A DNA stretch of 64,000 bases from Vulcanimicrobiota bacterium (GTDB lineage: Bacteria; Vulcanimicrobiota; Xenobia; Xenobiales; JADMJV01): NCBI GenBank assembly GCA_019637395.1, contig JAHBVR010000003.1:248001-312000 (forward strand), read 5' to 3'. This document shows, piece after piece, positions 43,045-52,354 of the stretch. Under the pieces are notes generated by a model that searched no databases, was not told the origin of the DNA, and saw nothing but the letters and a program-made list of their open reading frames with translations. The first letter of the stretch is position 1; the number at the start of each line of letters is the position of its first letter. The position numbers and the translations under genes were made by a program.

Positions 43045-44232
43045 ATGTCGCGGTGCATCGACGATAAGCCCCGTGTGCGCTGGATGCAGCCTGAGCTCCT
43101 GCAAGTCAAGGGAGAAACCTTTGTCAGTTTGCGCGACCCGGCCGGAATTCAGGCCGATATCATGCTGCTCAGCCCGCTCGCCTACCAACTCACCCAGTTG
43201 ATGGACGGACTTCATTCGCGCCCGCAAATCTTGGAGCAGGCGCGGGAGCGCTGGGGCGTGCGCCTGCAGGCCGAGCAACTGGATCAATTGCTCAACTCGC
43301 TGGAAGAGCGCTACGTCCTGGATAATGCCACCAGCCGCGGCTATTTGCGCGATCTGGCCTGCCGGCCCGCCGCCCACGCGGGCTCCGCCTACCCGGCCGA
43401 TCCTCGGGAACTGGCGGAATTCCTGAATCAACTCATCGGCTCGGAGGCCCCGCGGGAAAAACAGGCTGGTTCCGCTTACTTAATTCCCCACATCGACTTG
43501 CGTCGGGGCCGCGAAAGCTATGCTCAAGCTTATCGCCACGCCCGGTCCAGCCTGGAAGACTTTGACCTCTTTGTCATTCTGGGAATCACTCACGCCTACA
43601 GCCACAATCCCTTCGTGCTCACCCGCAAGGATTTCGAGACGCCGCTGGGGCGAGTGGAGACCGATCAAGATCTGGTGGAAAAATTAGCTGCCGACCTGCC
43701 TTTCGATCCCTTCCTGGACGAATTTAACCACCTCGGCGAGCACTCGATCGAATTCCAACTGGTTTTTCTGCAACACCTGCGCTCACGGCCGGTCAAGATC
43801 GTTCCGATTCTGTGCGGGTCGTTCCAGGAATGCCTGGAAACGCCGCGCTGGCCCGAGGAGGACCCCAGAGTGGCCGCCTTTCTGGAACGTTTAGGTGAAG
43901 TTGTGCCGCGCTCACGCACCTGCTGGCTCGCCTCGGTCGATCTGGCTCACATGGGACAGCGTTTCGATGGGCCACCCTTATCCGTGCCGGCCTTGCAGAA
44001 GATCGAGGAGCGTGATCGCGAGTCCATCGCGGCGGCGGTAGCGGGCGACGCTCGGGGCTTTCTGGCTACCCTCCAGGCGGATCGGGGCCAGCGCAATTAC
44101 TGTGGCACCTCGGCCATTTACTCGCTGCTCCAGGTGCTCAAGCCGGGCTCCGGCACCTTGCTGAACTACCAGCAGTGCAACGAACCGGGCCTGACCTCAA
44201 CTGTAACGGTGGCCTCGGTTAGCTTTCCATAG
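43045..44232 (+). CDS. Memo-like protein (AmmeMemoRadiSam system protein B type) with N-terminal extension
   Basis: Predicted 395 aa from ATG 43045; an ATG at 42913 is possible. Residues about 25-115 form a small helical, PqqD-like region ('LLSPLAYQLTQLMDG'). From about 120 the Memo domain begins: 'AHAGSAYPADPRELAEFLNQ', 'LIPHIDLRRGRESYAQAY', 'FVILGITHAYS', 'LGEHSIEFQLVFLQHL', 'ASVDLAHMG' and 'NYCGTSAIYSLL'. Memo proteins are non-haem-iron-dioxygenase-like with conserved His residues. The usual AMMECR1 and radical SAM partners are not adjacent. The function is unknown. Confidence 0.88.
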   Translation: MSRCIDDKPRVRWMQPELLQVKGETFVSLRDPAGIQADIMLLSPLAYQLTQLMDGLHSRPQILEQARERWGVRLQAEQLDQLLNSLEERYVLDNATSRGYLRDLACRPAAHAGSAYPADPRELAEFLNQLIGSEAPREKQAGSAYLIPHIDLRRGRESYAQAYRHARSSLEDFDLFVILGITHAYSHNPFVLTRKDFETPLGRVETDQDLVEKLAADLPFDPFLDEFNHLGEHSIEFQLVFLQHLRSRPVKIVPILCGSFQECLETPRWPEEDPRVAAFLERLGEVVPRSRTCWLASVDLAHMGQRFDGPPLSVPALQKIEERDRESIAAAVAGDARGFLATLQADRGQRNYCGTSAIYSLLQVLKPGSGTLLNYQQCNEPGLTSTVTVASVSFP

Positions 44233-45922
44233 CCGAACGGAAGTGCTTCATGGCCGCCACCAGGCCCCGGTGGCCGGCCTCCTCGGCCAGATGGATGGGA
44301 GTCTTACCACTTTTATCGGCCAGTTGCTCGTTGGCGCCGTTCATCATCAGCGTCCGCACCACCAGACCATAGCCGGCCGCGGCCGCCAAGTGCAGCGGAG
44401 AGCGTCCATATTTACCGTCGGGCAGGTCTTTGTCGAGATTCTTGCCGAGCAAGAAAGCGACCATGTCGGGGTGACCGCGATCAGCCGCCCAATGCAGCGC
44501 GCTCCGGCCGACCACGTCCAGCCGGTTAGCGTCGGAACCGCGAGCCAGCAATTGCTCCAGGCAATCCTGCTTGCCGTGATACGCCGCGTAATGGACGGGA
44601 CTCCAGCCCTGCGGCCCGACCGGGTCCAGGGCAATGTTGTTTTCCGCCAGAAACGTAATCGTGCCGCCTTTAGACCAGGCGGAAGCCACGTGCACCGGAG
44701 ACATCACGTTGGCTTCAAATCCGTCCGCCTGGGCGCCGTTGCGAATCAGCCAGCGCATCAGATCGTCCCAGCCCAGGAAGAGCGTCCACTGAATCGGACT
44801 CCAACCGGCCCGGTCCTTCTGCTTGGCCAGGTCGGGCTGCTCACGAAACAAATCGCGCACTTGATCGCGATTCTGAGTGAAAAGCAGGATAAACTCGGTT
44901 TCCGAAAGGGGTTGGTTGAGTTTCTCACGAGCCGAGCGCAAGGCGGCGGCCAGGCGTGCGATCAATTTCTCGCGGGGACCCACGAAATTCTGCAGCACTT
45001 TGAGGGAGCCCAGACACAGGGGCTCGACGCTCTTCAACTGACCTTGCTCCAGGCTGACTTCGGCCATTTCCAGAAGAGCTTCCGCTTCCGAGCTACGCGG
45101 CGGGCGTTCCGATTTATTCAGACGCACCAGCACGTCTTTGTAGGCGTCAATGGCTTCCGGTAACTGGTTAAGACTACGCAGCGTGCGAGCGCTGGTCAAA
45201 ACCGTGTCGATCACTTCGGCCGAGTACTCGCCGAATTGTTTGATCTGTAAATCCTTGACCTTGCGGTAGGCCTCCGCGGCCTGATCCAGCAGCCCCAAAG
45301 CGCGGGTATTGCGAGCCATCAAGCTCATGACCTCAGCCACTTCCCGGCTCTGACCCAATTTTTCGAAAAGCGGCAACGCCCGCCGGGCCATCTCCAAGGA
45401 ATCCTGGTTCTGCCCGCGAGCCTCTAAAACCAGGGCACAGTCGCGCAAACACTGGGCATAGACGGCTTCCTCGGTCATTTTGAGGGATTCGTAGGAGCTG
45501 AGAGCCTTCCGGTAATTCTGTTCCGCCTGCTCCGGCTTGTTCTGCAAGCGATAGAGATTGCCCAGGCTGTGAGTGGCCGAGAGCTTGTTTAGATCGTTGT
45601 CTTCCAGCTCTTTGCCGCGCTCCAGCGCCTCCAGCAACAACTTTTCGGCTTCGGCCAATCGGCCCAAAGACTGTTGCTGGTAGGCCAGGTCGACGTTCTT
45701 CTTGACACTGAGTTGAGTGGCTATCCGTTTGGTATCGCCCGTGGCGGAGCCGAGCAGGCCCAGCGCGGCGCAGACGAGCAGGCCTCCGACCGCCAAACCG
45801 CCGGTTTCCAGCGGGCCCAAATGCAAGGCAAACTTACCGGCGGCGCCACCAATGGCGGCTCCGACCACGCCAAGCCCACCGATGAGCGCGTAATTAGGAC
45901 CTTTTCGTGATTTCTGAGCCAT
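44219..45922 (-). CDS. TPR and ankyrin-repeat membrane protein
   Basis: A 567-aa protein from ATG 45922. Two hydrophobic Gly/Ala-rich helices near the N-terminus (about 13-62) anchor it. TPR-type helical repeats fill about 70-340 ('SATHSLGNLYRLQNKPEQAE'). The C-terminal third has ankyrin repeats: 'AGWSPIQWTLFLGWDDLMRW', 'GWSPVHYAAYHGKQDCLEQL', 'GRSALHWAADRGHPDMVAFL', 'GRSPLHLAAAAGYGLVVRTL' and 'GKTPIHLAEEAGHRGL'. It is probably a protein-interaction scaffold on the inner membrane. The 3' end overlaps the Memo-like gene by 14 bp. Confidence 0.88.
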   Translation of the reverse strand: MAQKSRKGPNYALIGGLGVVGAAIGGAAGKFALHLGPLETGGLAVGGLLVCAALGLLGSATGDTKRIATQLSVKKNVDLAYQQQSLGRLAEAEKLLLEALERGKELEDNDLNKLSATHSLGNLYRLQNKPEQAEQNYRKALSSYESLKMTEEAVYAQCLRDCALVLEARGQNQDSLEMARRALPLFEKLGQSREVAEVMSLMARNTRALGLLDQAAEAYRKVKDLQIKQFGEYSAEVIDTVLTSARTLRSLNQLPEAIDAYKDVLVRLNKSERPPRSSEAEALLEMAEVSLEQGQLKSVEPLCLGSLKVLQNFVGPREKLIARLAAALRSAREKLNQPLSETEFILLFTQNRDQVRDLFREQPDLAKQKDRAGWSPIQWTLFLGWDDLMRWLIRNGAQADGFEANVMSPVHVASAWSKGGTITFLAENNIALDPVGPQGWSPVHYAAYHGKQDCLEQLLARGSDANRLDVVGRSALHWAADRGHPDMVAFLLGKNLDKDLPDGKYGRSPLHLAAAAGYGLVVRTLMMNGANEQLADKSGKTPIHLAEEAGHRGLVAAMKHFRSAMES

Positions 45923-46049
45923 GAGGCCGCTCCGCTATCTAGAAATGCAGACTTTCTGTTCCCTGCCTCTTCAAGCAGACCCTGCTTGGCGGGGTGACTT
46001 CCCCTCTTTAGTGTGCTACCCTTACTGTTCAATCTGCTGGGAGAAACCG

Positions 46050-46835
46050 ATGAAATACAGTCCTGAATTTCTGGAAGCGATTCGAAAGATTTTGAACGAG
46101 ACGAAACAGGATCGGCTCTGCCGCCCTTTTCTGGCCAAACGCCCGCAGGCGGAAATTCTCCCGTTCTTAGGGTCCCCCAGGCCGGCTTATTTCTTTTTGG
46201 GGGTCAACCCGGCCGGCTACGATGTCAGCGGCGCTCCTACCCAGGCGGAAGACTACATCGAGTGGGCCAGCGCTTACTTTGACGGCGCCGACAACGACAA
46301 GGCCAGCTTCACCGGCTACCTGCCCTATACGGCTAATCATACCGCCAATTACAGCGCCTTCGGCCAGGCCGCCTGCGTGACCCACCTGGTGCCCATCCTG
46401 ACGGCGCGCAGCTCCGAAGTAACGGCTCCTCTGGCTCGCGCCTGCTGGCCGCGGGCCCGCCGCCTGGTGGAAAGCCTGAAGCCCAATCTAATTTTGGTGC
46501 ACGGCTCGCTGGCCTGGAAGTTCCTCACCGGCCAGGAAGAGGAAACGACGATTCTGATGGACGTGCCGCAGGCGCAGCGTCAGGGGATTCCGGAAATCTA
46601 CGAAAAGCTGGAAGCCGACAAGTTGCCTTTCCAAACCCGCTTTGAGGGATTGGCCGAGGATTACAAGCCCTGGGTGGTGGCCCTGCCCCATCTGGGTGGC
46701 ACCGGTGGCGGCAAAGAGATGCGCAAGAAAGCCGAACAGGGTGTGCAAATCGCCCGGCGCCGGCTCAGCGGGGGCCCAGTCACCGTGACCAGCGGCGGCG
46801 GTGCTGCCCGCATCCGCGTGCGCCGACCGGACTAG
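46050..46835 (+). CDS. Uracil-DNA-glycosylase-like superfamily protein
   Basis: Predicted 261 aa from ATG 46050, with GGGAG six bases upstream. The segment 'RPAYFFLGVNPAGYD' resembles the 'GxxPG'-like water-activating loop of the UDG superfamily ('GVNP'). Later, 'LILVHGSLAWKFLTG' matches the C-terminal 'HPS/HGS' DNA-intercalation loop region. 'ANYSAFGQAACVTHLVPI' lies between. The similarity is to the fold rather than to a named family, so a DNA-repair role is tentative. The C-terminal 50 residues are basic and Gly-rich. Confidence 0.65.
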   Translation: MKYSPEFLEAIRKILNETKQDRLCRPFLAKRPQAEILPFLGSPRPAYFFLGVNPAGYDVSGAPTQAEDYIEWASAYFDGADNDKASFTGYLPYTANHTANYSAFGQAACVTHLVPILTARSSEVTAPLARACWPRARRLVESLKPNLILVHGSLAWKFLTGQEEETTILMDVPQAQRQGIPEIYEKLEADKLPFQTRFEGLAEDYKPWVVALPHLGGTGGGKEMRKKAEQGVQIARRRLSGGPVTVTSGGGAARIRVRRPD

Positions 46836-46845
46836 CTCCTTGCCG

Positions 46846-47397
46846 AGCGGGTTGGCAACTCTTGCCACATTTTCGGCAAGTCCCGCCCGGCCGCCGGTGG
46901 CTTGACGCTTTTCTGGCAACTCTTGCCACGTCTTCGGCAAGTCCGACCCGGCCGTGGGCGGGTTGACGCTTTTTTGGCAGCTCTTGCCACGTCTTCGGCA
47001 AGTCCGGCCGGGCTGCGGGCGGGTTGACGCTTTTTTGGCAGCGCTTGCCACATTTTCGGCAAGTCCCGCCCGGCCGCCGGTGGCTTGACGCTTTTTTGGC
47101 AACTCTTGCCGCGTTTTCGGCAAGTCCCGCCCGGCCGCGGGCGAGTTGACGCTTTTTTGGCAGCGCTTGCCACATTTTCGGCAAGTCCCGCCCGGCCGCG
47201 GGCGAGTTGACGCTTTTTTGGCAGCGCTTGCCAAATTTTCGGCAAGTCCGGCCGGGCCGCGGGCGGCTTGACGCTTTTTTGGCAGCGCTTGCCAAATTTT
47301 CGGCAAATCCGGCCGGGCCGCGGGCGGGTTGACGCTTTTTTGGCAGCTCTTGCCAAATTTTCGGCAAGTCGGGCCCGGCCGCGGGCGGCCCTGCGCT
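46846..47397. repeat. Tandem array of nine 61-bp repeats
   Basis: Units start at 46861, 46922, 46983, 47044, 47105, 47166, 47227, 47288 and 47349, each exactly 61 bp apart, with a partial unit before the first. Each contains the inverted repeat CTTGCC-8 nt-GGCAAG, a GC-rich stretch with a second small inverted repeat (GCCCG/CGGGC in several units), then TTGACGC and a run of five to six T. Variation is mostly single-base. Since 61 is not divisible by three, the open minus-strand frames cycle through the same three peptides every 183 bp and are probably not genes. There are no unique spacers, so this is not CRISPR. Confidence 0.9.
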
Positions 47398-47401
47398 TCG
47401 G

Positions 47402-47911
47402 CTAGCGCGCTCCGGCCGACTTGAGGTATTTCATCAGCTCGAAGTGCCCCTGGTCTTTGGCCTGAAACAAGGGGGTGAAGCCTTCTTTGTCACGCAGGTT
47501 CAAGTTGGCTCCGGCTTTGATGAGCATTTTGGCGATTTCGGTCTGTCCCTGGAAGCAAGCTACATGCAGCGGGGTGCCTCCGTTGGCTTTTTCGCGGCGG
47601 TTGGGATCGGCCTTATGCTGCAACAGCAAGCGAGTGCTGGCCGCGTCACCCACCAGCGCGGCCTCGTGCAAAGGCGACCAGTTGCCGGCGTTGGGCCTGG
47701 CGCCGAGCTGCAGCAACACTTCGACGCACTCGGGGTGATTGTTTTGAATGACCAGCACCAGCGGTGTCAGGCCTTTGGCGTCCGGCAGATTCACCTGGTC
47801 GGCACCGGCCTGACGCAACCCCTGCACGTCTCCGCGCAGGGCCGCCTCGTGCACGGGAGCGGCCCAAAGCGCCCCGGCCAGCAGCCAGACCAGCAGGCAG
47901 AGCCTTACCAG
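47402..47911 (-). CDS. Secreted ankyrin-repeat protein, apparent CTG start
   Basis: Four ankyrin repeats are clear: 'KGLTPLVLVIQNNHPECVEV', 'NWSPLHEAALVGDAASTRLL', 'GGTPLHVACFQGQTEIAKML' and 'EGFTPLFQAKDQGHFELM'. Extending the frame to CTG 47911 adds a convincing signal peptide ('LVRLCLLVWLLAGALWAA'), giving 169 aa. No ATG, GTG or TTG exists between the upstream in-frame stop and this segment. The alternative GTG 47854 would leave a 150-aa protein without export signal. The CTG overlaps the end of alaS by 7 bp, suggesting coupled translation. Confidence 0.8.
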   Translation of the reverse strand: MVRLCLLVWLLAGALWAAPVHEAALRGDVQGLRQAGADQVNLPDAKGLTPLVLVIQNNHPECVEVLLQLGARPNAGNWSPLHEAALVGDAASTRLLLQHKADPNRREKANGGTPLHVACFQGQTEIAKMLIKAGANLNLRDKEGFTPLFQAKDQGHFELMKYLKSAGAR

Positions 47912-50523
47912 TTGACTTCCGCCAGAGCCTGGGCCAGCTTGCTCGGGTCTTTGCCGCCGGCTTCGGCCAGATCAGGACGGCCACCGCCGCCCCCCCCCAC
48001 CTTGGAGGCCAGATCCTTGATCAACTTGCCGGCGTGCAGTCCCTGCGCGTTCAAACTCTTGTCGACGCTGGCCAGCAAAGCCACCCGACCGTCGTGCACG
48101 CCGGCCAGCACGGCCACCCCCTTAAACTGACCGCGCAGCGAGTCCGCCACCCACTTCAAATATTCGCCGTTAGCTTCGCCCAAATTGGCGATGACGACCG
48201 GGACCTCTTTGCGGGTCTCCACCTTGGCCAGCAATCGGGCGGCTTCGGCCCTGGCTTCGGCCCGCCGGGCCTGTTCCAATTGCTTGTTAAGTTTGCGCTG
48301 CGTCTCCAACAACGTTTCCACGCGGCTCTCCAGCTCAAGGATAGGCACCCCAAGCTTGCGCGAGAGCTTTTCAGCCACCTGCACATCCTGGAAGATGCCC
48401 TGCAAACCGTGCGTTCCGGTCACGGCCTCGATGCGGCGCACGCCGGCGGCGATGGCGCTTTCCGACTGCAGGCGGAAAGGCCCGAGTTCAGCCGTGGTCA
48501 GCGTATGCGTGCCGCCGCATAACTCCATGGAAAACCCGTCAAAGTTGTGTTCGCGGCCTCCGCCAATCTTGACCACGCGGACCCGCGCGCCATATTTGTC
48601 ACCAAAGAAGGCGGTCACACTGTCGGGCTTATCTTTGTAGTCGATTTCAAACCAGCTGACCGGGTGGTTCTCCAGAATCTTCTCGTTGACCAACCGCTCC
48701 ACGGTGGCCACCTCGGAAGGCTCCATGGCCTGATAATGGGTGAAGTCGAAGCGCAGACGCTCGGGAGCCACCAGCGAACCTTGCTGGCGCACCGCATCGC
48801 CCAGCACCTCATGCAGGGCCCAGTGCAGCAGATGGGTGGCCGTATGGTGGCGCTGAATCTCCTGCCGGCGCACCGCGTCGACCACGGCCGTCACTTCAGC
48901 ACCGTTAGGGGGGGGGTCGGCCAGATGGTGGAAAACCACTCCCTCGCTCTTGGTGGTGTTGGTGACCTCCAGACGAGAACCGTCCTTAAGTTCCAACCAG
49001 CCGTAATCGCCGAGCTGCCCGCCCATTTCGCCGTAGAAGGGCGTCTCGCCCAGCACCACCGTGTTGCCCAGCACAGCTTTGACTTCGGTGGCCGTCTGCA
49101 ACTGGTCATATCCCACGAAAGGCGTGGGAGGAAGATCCAAATTCTCGTGGGCGGCGCTGACCACATGCCGGGTTTGAGCGGCGCGGGCCCGAGCTTTCTG
49201 GCCTTCCATCAACTCTTTGAAAGCCTCCTCATTGACGCTCAAACCCTTTTCGCGAGCCATCACATCCGTCAGGTCGAAGGGAAAACCAAAGGTGTCGTAG
49301 AGCTTGAAAGCCTCCTGGGCGGGAAACTCCTTACCGGACAGGTCTTTGACCACTTCCTCGAAGAGGTGCAGGCCGCGGTCCAGCGTCTGGTTGAAAGACT
49401 CTTCCTCGGCCTTGATGATCTTTTGCAGCTTGGCTTCTTCCCGCACCAACTCGGGGAAGGTGGCTCCCATCTCGGCCTTGAGCACCGGCACCAGCTGATA
49501 GAGGAAGGGCTCACGCAGGTTGATTTTGCGGGCGTAGCGGGCGGCCCGGCGGAGCAGCCGGCGCACCACATAGCCCCGGCCTTCATTGGAAGGCAGGGCG
49601 CCGTCGGCAATGGCAAAGCTGATCATACGGATGTGATCGGCAATCACGCGCATGGCAATGCTGTCCATATCTTCCGACATACCGGAGGTGTATTTGGCTC
49701 CCGACATCTGCTGCAGCACGCGAATGATGGGCTGAAAAACCTCGGTGTCGTAGTTGGAAATGGGCCGGGTGAAGTCGGTGGCGCCGTTGGTGCACTCCAT
49801 CACGGCGCAGGCGCGCTCGAAGCCCATACCGGTATCGACGTGCTTGGCCGGCAGTTCGCGCAGCGAGCCGTCGGGCTCGGCGTTGAATTGAATGAACACC
49901 AGGTTCCACAATTCCATCACCAGCGGCGAGCCGGCGTTGACCAGCGAATGGCCGGATTTATCCGGGGTCAGGTCGATGTGGATTTCCGAGCAGGGTCCGC
50001 AGGGACCAGTCTCGCCCATCATCCAGAAGTTGTCCTTGCGGCTACAACGATGAATATGCTGGGGATCGATATCGGTGACGGTCTTCCAGAGTTCGACCGC
50101 CTCTTCATCGGCGGGCACCTGCTCATCACCGCCAAAAACGGTGGCGTGCAGGCGATCTTTGGGTAATTTCCAGACTTCCGTGAACAACTCCCAGGCCCAC
50201 TGGATGGCTTCTTTCTTGTAGTAGTCACCGAACGACCAGTTGCCCAGCATCTCGAAAAAAGTGTGGTGATAGGTATCGTAGCCCACTTCCTCCAGATCGT
50301 TGTGCTTGCCGGAAACGCGAATGCACTTCTGAGTGTCGGCGATGCGCCGGTTCTCCGGAGTGGCCGAGCCCAGGAAATACGGCTTGAACTGATTCATACC
50401 GGCGTTGGTGAACATCAGAGTGGGATCATCATGCGGCACCACCGATGCGCTATCGACGATCAGATGTTGGCGTTCTTTGAAAAAGTCCAGGTAGGACTGG
50501 CGAATGGCGGCGCCCTTGAGCAT
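47905..50523 (-). CDS. alaS: Alanyl-tRNA synthetase
   Basis: An 872-aa protein of full bacterial length. The class II catalytic core starts 'RQSYLDFFKERQHLIV' and 'DPTLMFTNAGMNQFKPYFLG', with 'FKPY' typical of AlaRS. The editing domain has 'HHTATHLLHWALHEVLG' (HxxxH zinc site) and its partner 'MELCGGTHTLTTAELGPF' (CxxxH). A C-terminal oligomerisation domain with DHHA1-type Gly-rich 'KVGGGGGGRPDLAEAGG' follows. It charges tRNA-Ala in the cytoplasm. The CTG-start ankyrin gene overlaps its 3' end. Confidence 0.97.
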   Translation of the reverse strand: MLKGAAIRQSYLDFFKERQHLIVDSASVVPHDDPTLMFTNAGMNQFKPYFLGSATPENRRIADTQKCIRVSGKHNDLEEVGYDTYHHTFFEMLGNWSFGDYYKKEAIQWAWELFTEVWKLPKDRLHATVFGGDEQVPADEEAVELWKTVTDIDPQHIHRCSRKDNFWMMGETGPCGPCSEIHIDLTPDKSGHSLVNAGSPLVMELWNLVFIQFNAEPDGSLRELPAKHVDTGMGFERACAVMECTNGATDFTRPISNYDTEVFQPIIRVLQQMSGAKYTSGMSEDMDSIAMRVIADHIRMISFAIADGALPSNEGRGYVVRRLLRRAARYARKINLREPFLYQLVPVLKAEMGATFPELVREEAKLQKIIKAEEESFNQTLDRGLHLFEEVVKDLSGKEFPAQEAFKLYDTFGFPFDLTDVMAREKGLSVNEEAFKELMEGQKARARAAQTRHVVSAAHENLDLPPTPFVGYDQLQTATEVKAVLGNTVVLGETPFYGEMGGQLGDYGWLELKDGSRLEVTNTTKSEGVVFHHLADPPPNGAEVTAVVDAVRRQEIQRHHTATHLLHWALHEVLGDAVRQQGSLVAPERLRFDFTHYQAMEPSEVATVERLVNEKILENHPVSWFEIDYKDKPDSVTAFFGDKYGARVRVVKIGGGREHNFDGFSMELCGGTHTLTTAELGPFRLQSESAIAAGVRRIEAVTGTHGLQGIFQDVQVAEKLSRKLGVPILELESRVETLLETQRKLNKQLEQARRAEARAEAARLLAKVETRKEVPVVIANLGEANGEYLKWVADSLRGQFKGVAVLAGVHDGRVALLASVDKSLNAQGLHAGKLIKDLASKVGGGGGGRPDLAEAGGKDPSKLAQALAEVNW

Positions 50524-50653
50524 AAAGATTCCTCTAGTTCTTGAAGTGGGGTCTATTTGTTCGCCTCAGGCGCTCTTCCCTGCAGCTTCAGCATTCTTTC
50601 AGGTCGATCGGATATACTCTTAGTTACAGATAGACAGAGCGAGGACCACATCC

Positions 50654-51220
50654 ATGCAGATCCAACGTACCCCCCAGGGCCACACGCCCAGGCAACTCTC
50701 CAACCCCACCCCTCCCTCACCGCAAAAGCCGGAGCCGGAAAAGTGGGACAAAGTCAGCTTTGACAAAGATTCCAACACCTATCATTTCGAGCGCCCGGGT
50801 CATCACTACTCGGTGATGCGCACCAACCCCCTGCGCGAAGGCCTGACGGCCGCCGCCCTGGTAGGAATTCCCTCGGCCTTCGGCGCGGCCGAACACGTCT
50901 GGCTGGGCGGCCTGGGAGCCACCGGGGTGACCGCCCTGGTCAGCCCGGCCGCCGGTGCCGTCATCGGCGGCACCCTGGGCGGCGTGGCCGCCTATCGGGG
51001 CAGCAACAAGAACCCCATTTACGGTGCCCTGGGCGCCATCGGCGGCGGCGGCGTGGGCGCCATCGCCTTCCCCCTGCTCAAGTTGCCGGGCGTCTGGTTC
51101 GGACCGGCCGGCGCGGCCGTGGCCGCCGCTGGACTGGGTGCCGGCGTAGCCGTCTGGTCGGCCGTCAACAACGGCAAAATCGACGCCAAGGCTCAGGCCG
51201 CCGGCTACAAGCCCGAATAA
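50654..51220 (+). CDS. Hypothetical glycine-rich membrane protein
   Basis: A 188-aa protein from ATG 50654; GAGGA lies upstream and a -10-like TATACT about 40 bp before it. The first 40 residues are polar and proline-rich ('MQIQRTPQGHTPRQLSNP'). From residue 65 there are four Gly/Ala-rich hydrophobic helices with glycine-zipper spacing ('AAGAVIGGTLGGVAAY', 'GALGAIGGGGVGAIAF'). It probably inserts in a membrane. The N-terminal tag resembles that of the protein at 35555-36226. Confidence 0.75.
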   Translation: MQIQRTPQGHTPRQLSNPTPPSPQKPEPEKWDKVSFDKDSNTYHFERPGHHYSVMRTNPLREGLTAAALVGIPSAFGAAEHVWLGGLGATGVTALVSPAAGAVIGGTLGGVAAYRGSNKNPIYGALGAIGGGGVGAIAFPLLKLPGVWFGPAGAAVAAAGLGAGVAVWSAVNNGKIDAKAQAAGYKPE

Positions 51221-51221
51221 C

Positions 51222-52320
51222 TCAGACGCAAATTCTCAAACGCAGAGCCAGAGGCCATTGGTCTCTGGCTCCGTTTATGCCCCAACGGCTGAAGCGGAAC
51301 TCGACCAGATTGTCGCCGGCCTGCAGCTCCAGCCAGCCATGGCACCAAATTTCGAGGTCAAGATCGAAGTGAGGATTCATCCCCTGCCAATCCAGATCCA
51401 CTCTCGCTCGCCGGCGAGCGATGAATAAAGCGCGCGCCAAGAGGCCGTAGGCCCAGAAAGTGCCCCCTCATCCCCGCTCCAGCCCTCGACCCTACTCCAG
51501 GCGGGCGAGGTGTCCGCCACCACGTCAAAGAGGCGAAACTCGGGACTGCCGGAGAACTGCAACTCGTTTTCCGGACTCCACTCCACTTGCTTGACCAGCA
51601 AATGCCCCCGCAGAAGCACGGGAGCGGACAAAAGCAGTGGCCGCCAAGTTGGGAAAATCCGATACCAGTGGACGTGGCCCGTAGTAGGAATGAGAGCCGC
51701 CCCAGACCGGGCCGAGAGCCAGTTTCTGGCCGAAAAAGCCCAGGCCCAGGCAGGCTATGGCACCGGGTAAAGCATCCCGCTTCTTGACGACCAGATAAAC
51801 AAAGCCAGCGGGGCCCAGAGTAAGGCGGTCGGGCGACACAAATAGGCGAATCCAAGGAACAGAACCAGGGCCCAGCCACTGAGGCGGCCTCCGCACCGGT
51901 CGAAGCGCAATAACCAGGCCTGAGTCCAGGTCAGGAAGAGAATCTTCGGCATCTGGCTGTTGGCCATGGAAGAAGCGATGGAGCCGCTGCAGGTACTGGC
52001 CAGGAGAACCAGGGAAGCGGCCAGCAGGCCGCGGCGCCCCCCCCACAGAGCGGCCAGGCCGACCTGGAGAGCGCCCAGCAAAGATTCCTGGGCGGCGTCG
52101 ACCATGTCCAGGCGGGCCAGCGACACCTCCAGCGAGGGAGCGCCCGGGGGATAGCCATAGTAAATGCCGATCCGCGTCGAAAGAACTGGGCCTGGGCCGA
52201 CAGGAGAGAGCCCCAGGCGTCTCCGGCGGCACCGCCGTTGGGTGCAAAAGTAACCAGGGCCCAGATCAGACCCGAAAGCAGCCAAAAGAGGACTCGCTGG
52301 CCGGCATTGGGTGGCCCCCA
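51222..52320 (-). pseudogene. Decayed GT-C (ArnT/PMT-like) membrane glycosyltransferase
   Basis: The minus strand carries successive pieces of one hydrophobic protein in changing frames. First comes 'FWLLSGLIWALVTFAP', leading into an acidic 'GAAGDAWGSLL' loop like the first catalytic loop of ArnT/PMT enzymes. After a frameshift near 52175 come 'YGYPPGAPSLEVSLARLD' and several transmembrane helices ('ALVLFLGFAYLCRPTALLW'). Another shift near 51770 leads to 'GFFGQKLALGPVWGG', and others near 51650 and 51440 complete a soluble C-terminal part. At least three frameshifts make it non-functional. No intact copy is in the window. Confidence 0.65.
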
Positions 52321-52326
52321 TACGAA

Positions 52327-52344
52327 GGCCCCCGGGTGGGGGCC
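52327..52344 (-). terminator. GC-rich hairpin after the His-rich protein gene
   Basis: GGCCCCC and GGGGGCC arms pair around a short loop about 10 bp beyond the stop of the His-rich gene on the minus strand. The following U-tract is weak (TTCGT), so termination efficiency is uncertain. Confidence 0.5.
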
Positions 52345-52354
52345 CTCTCAGGTG

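Noticed and set aside
46488-47367. Long minus-strand reading frames rich in Lys, Arg, Pro and Gly over the repeat array
   Set aside because: They arise because the 61-bp unit has no stops in any minus frame; the same three peptides rotate with frame and no ribosome-binding site or homology is evident.
46846-47397. CRISPR array
   Set aside because: The whole 61-bp unit is repeated without variable spacers, and no cas genes are in the window.
48547-50166. 539-codon plus-strand frame opposite alaS
   Set aside because: Antisense shadow of a well-conserved alanyl-tRNA synthetase; no motifs or ribosome-binding site.
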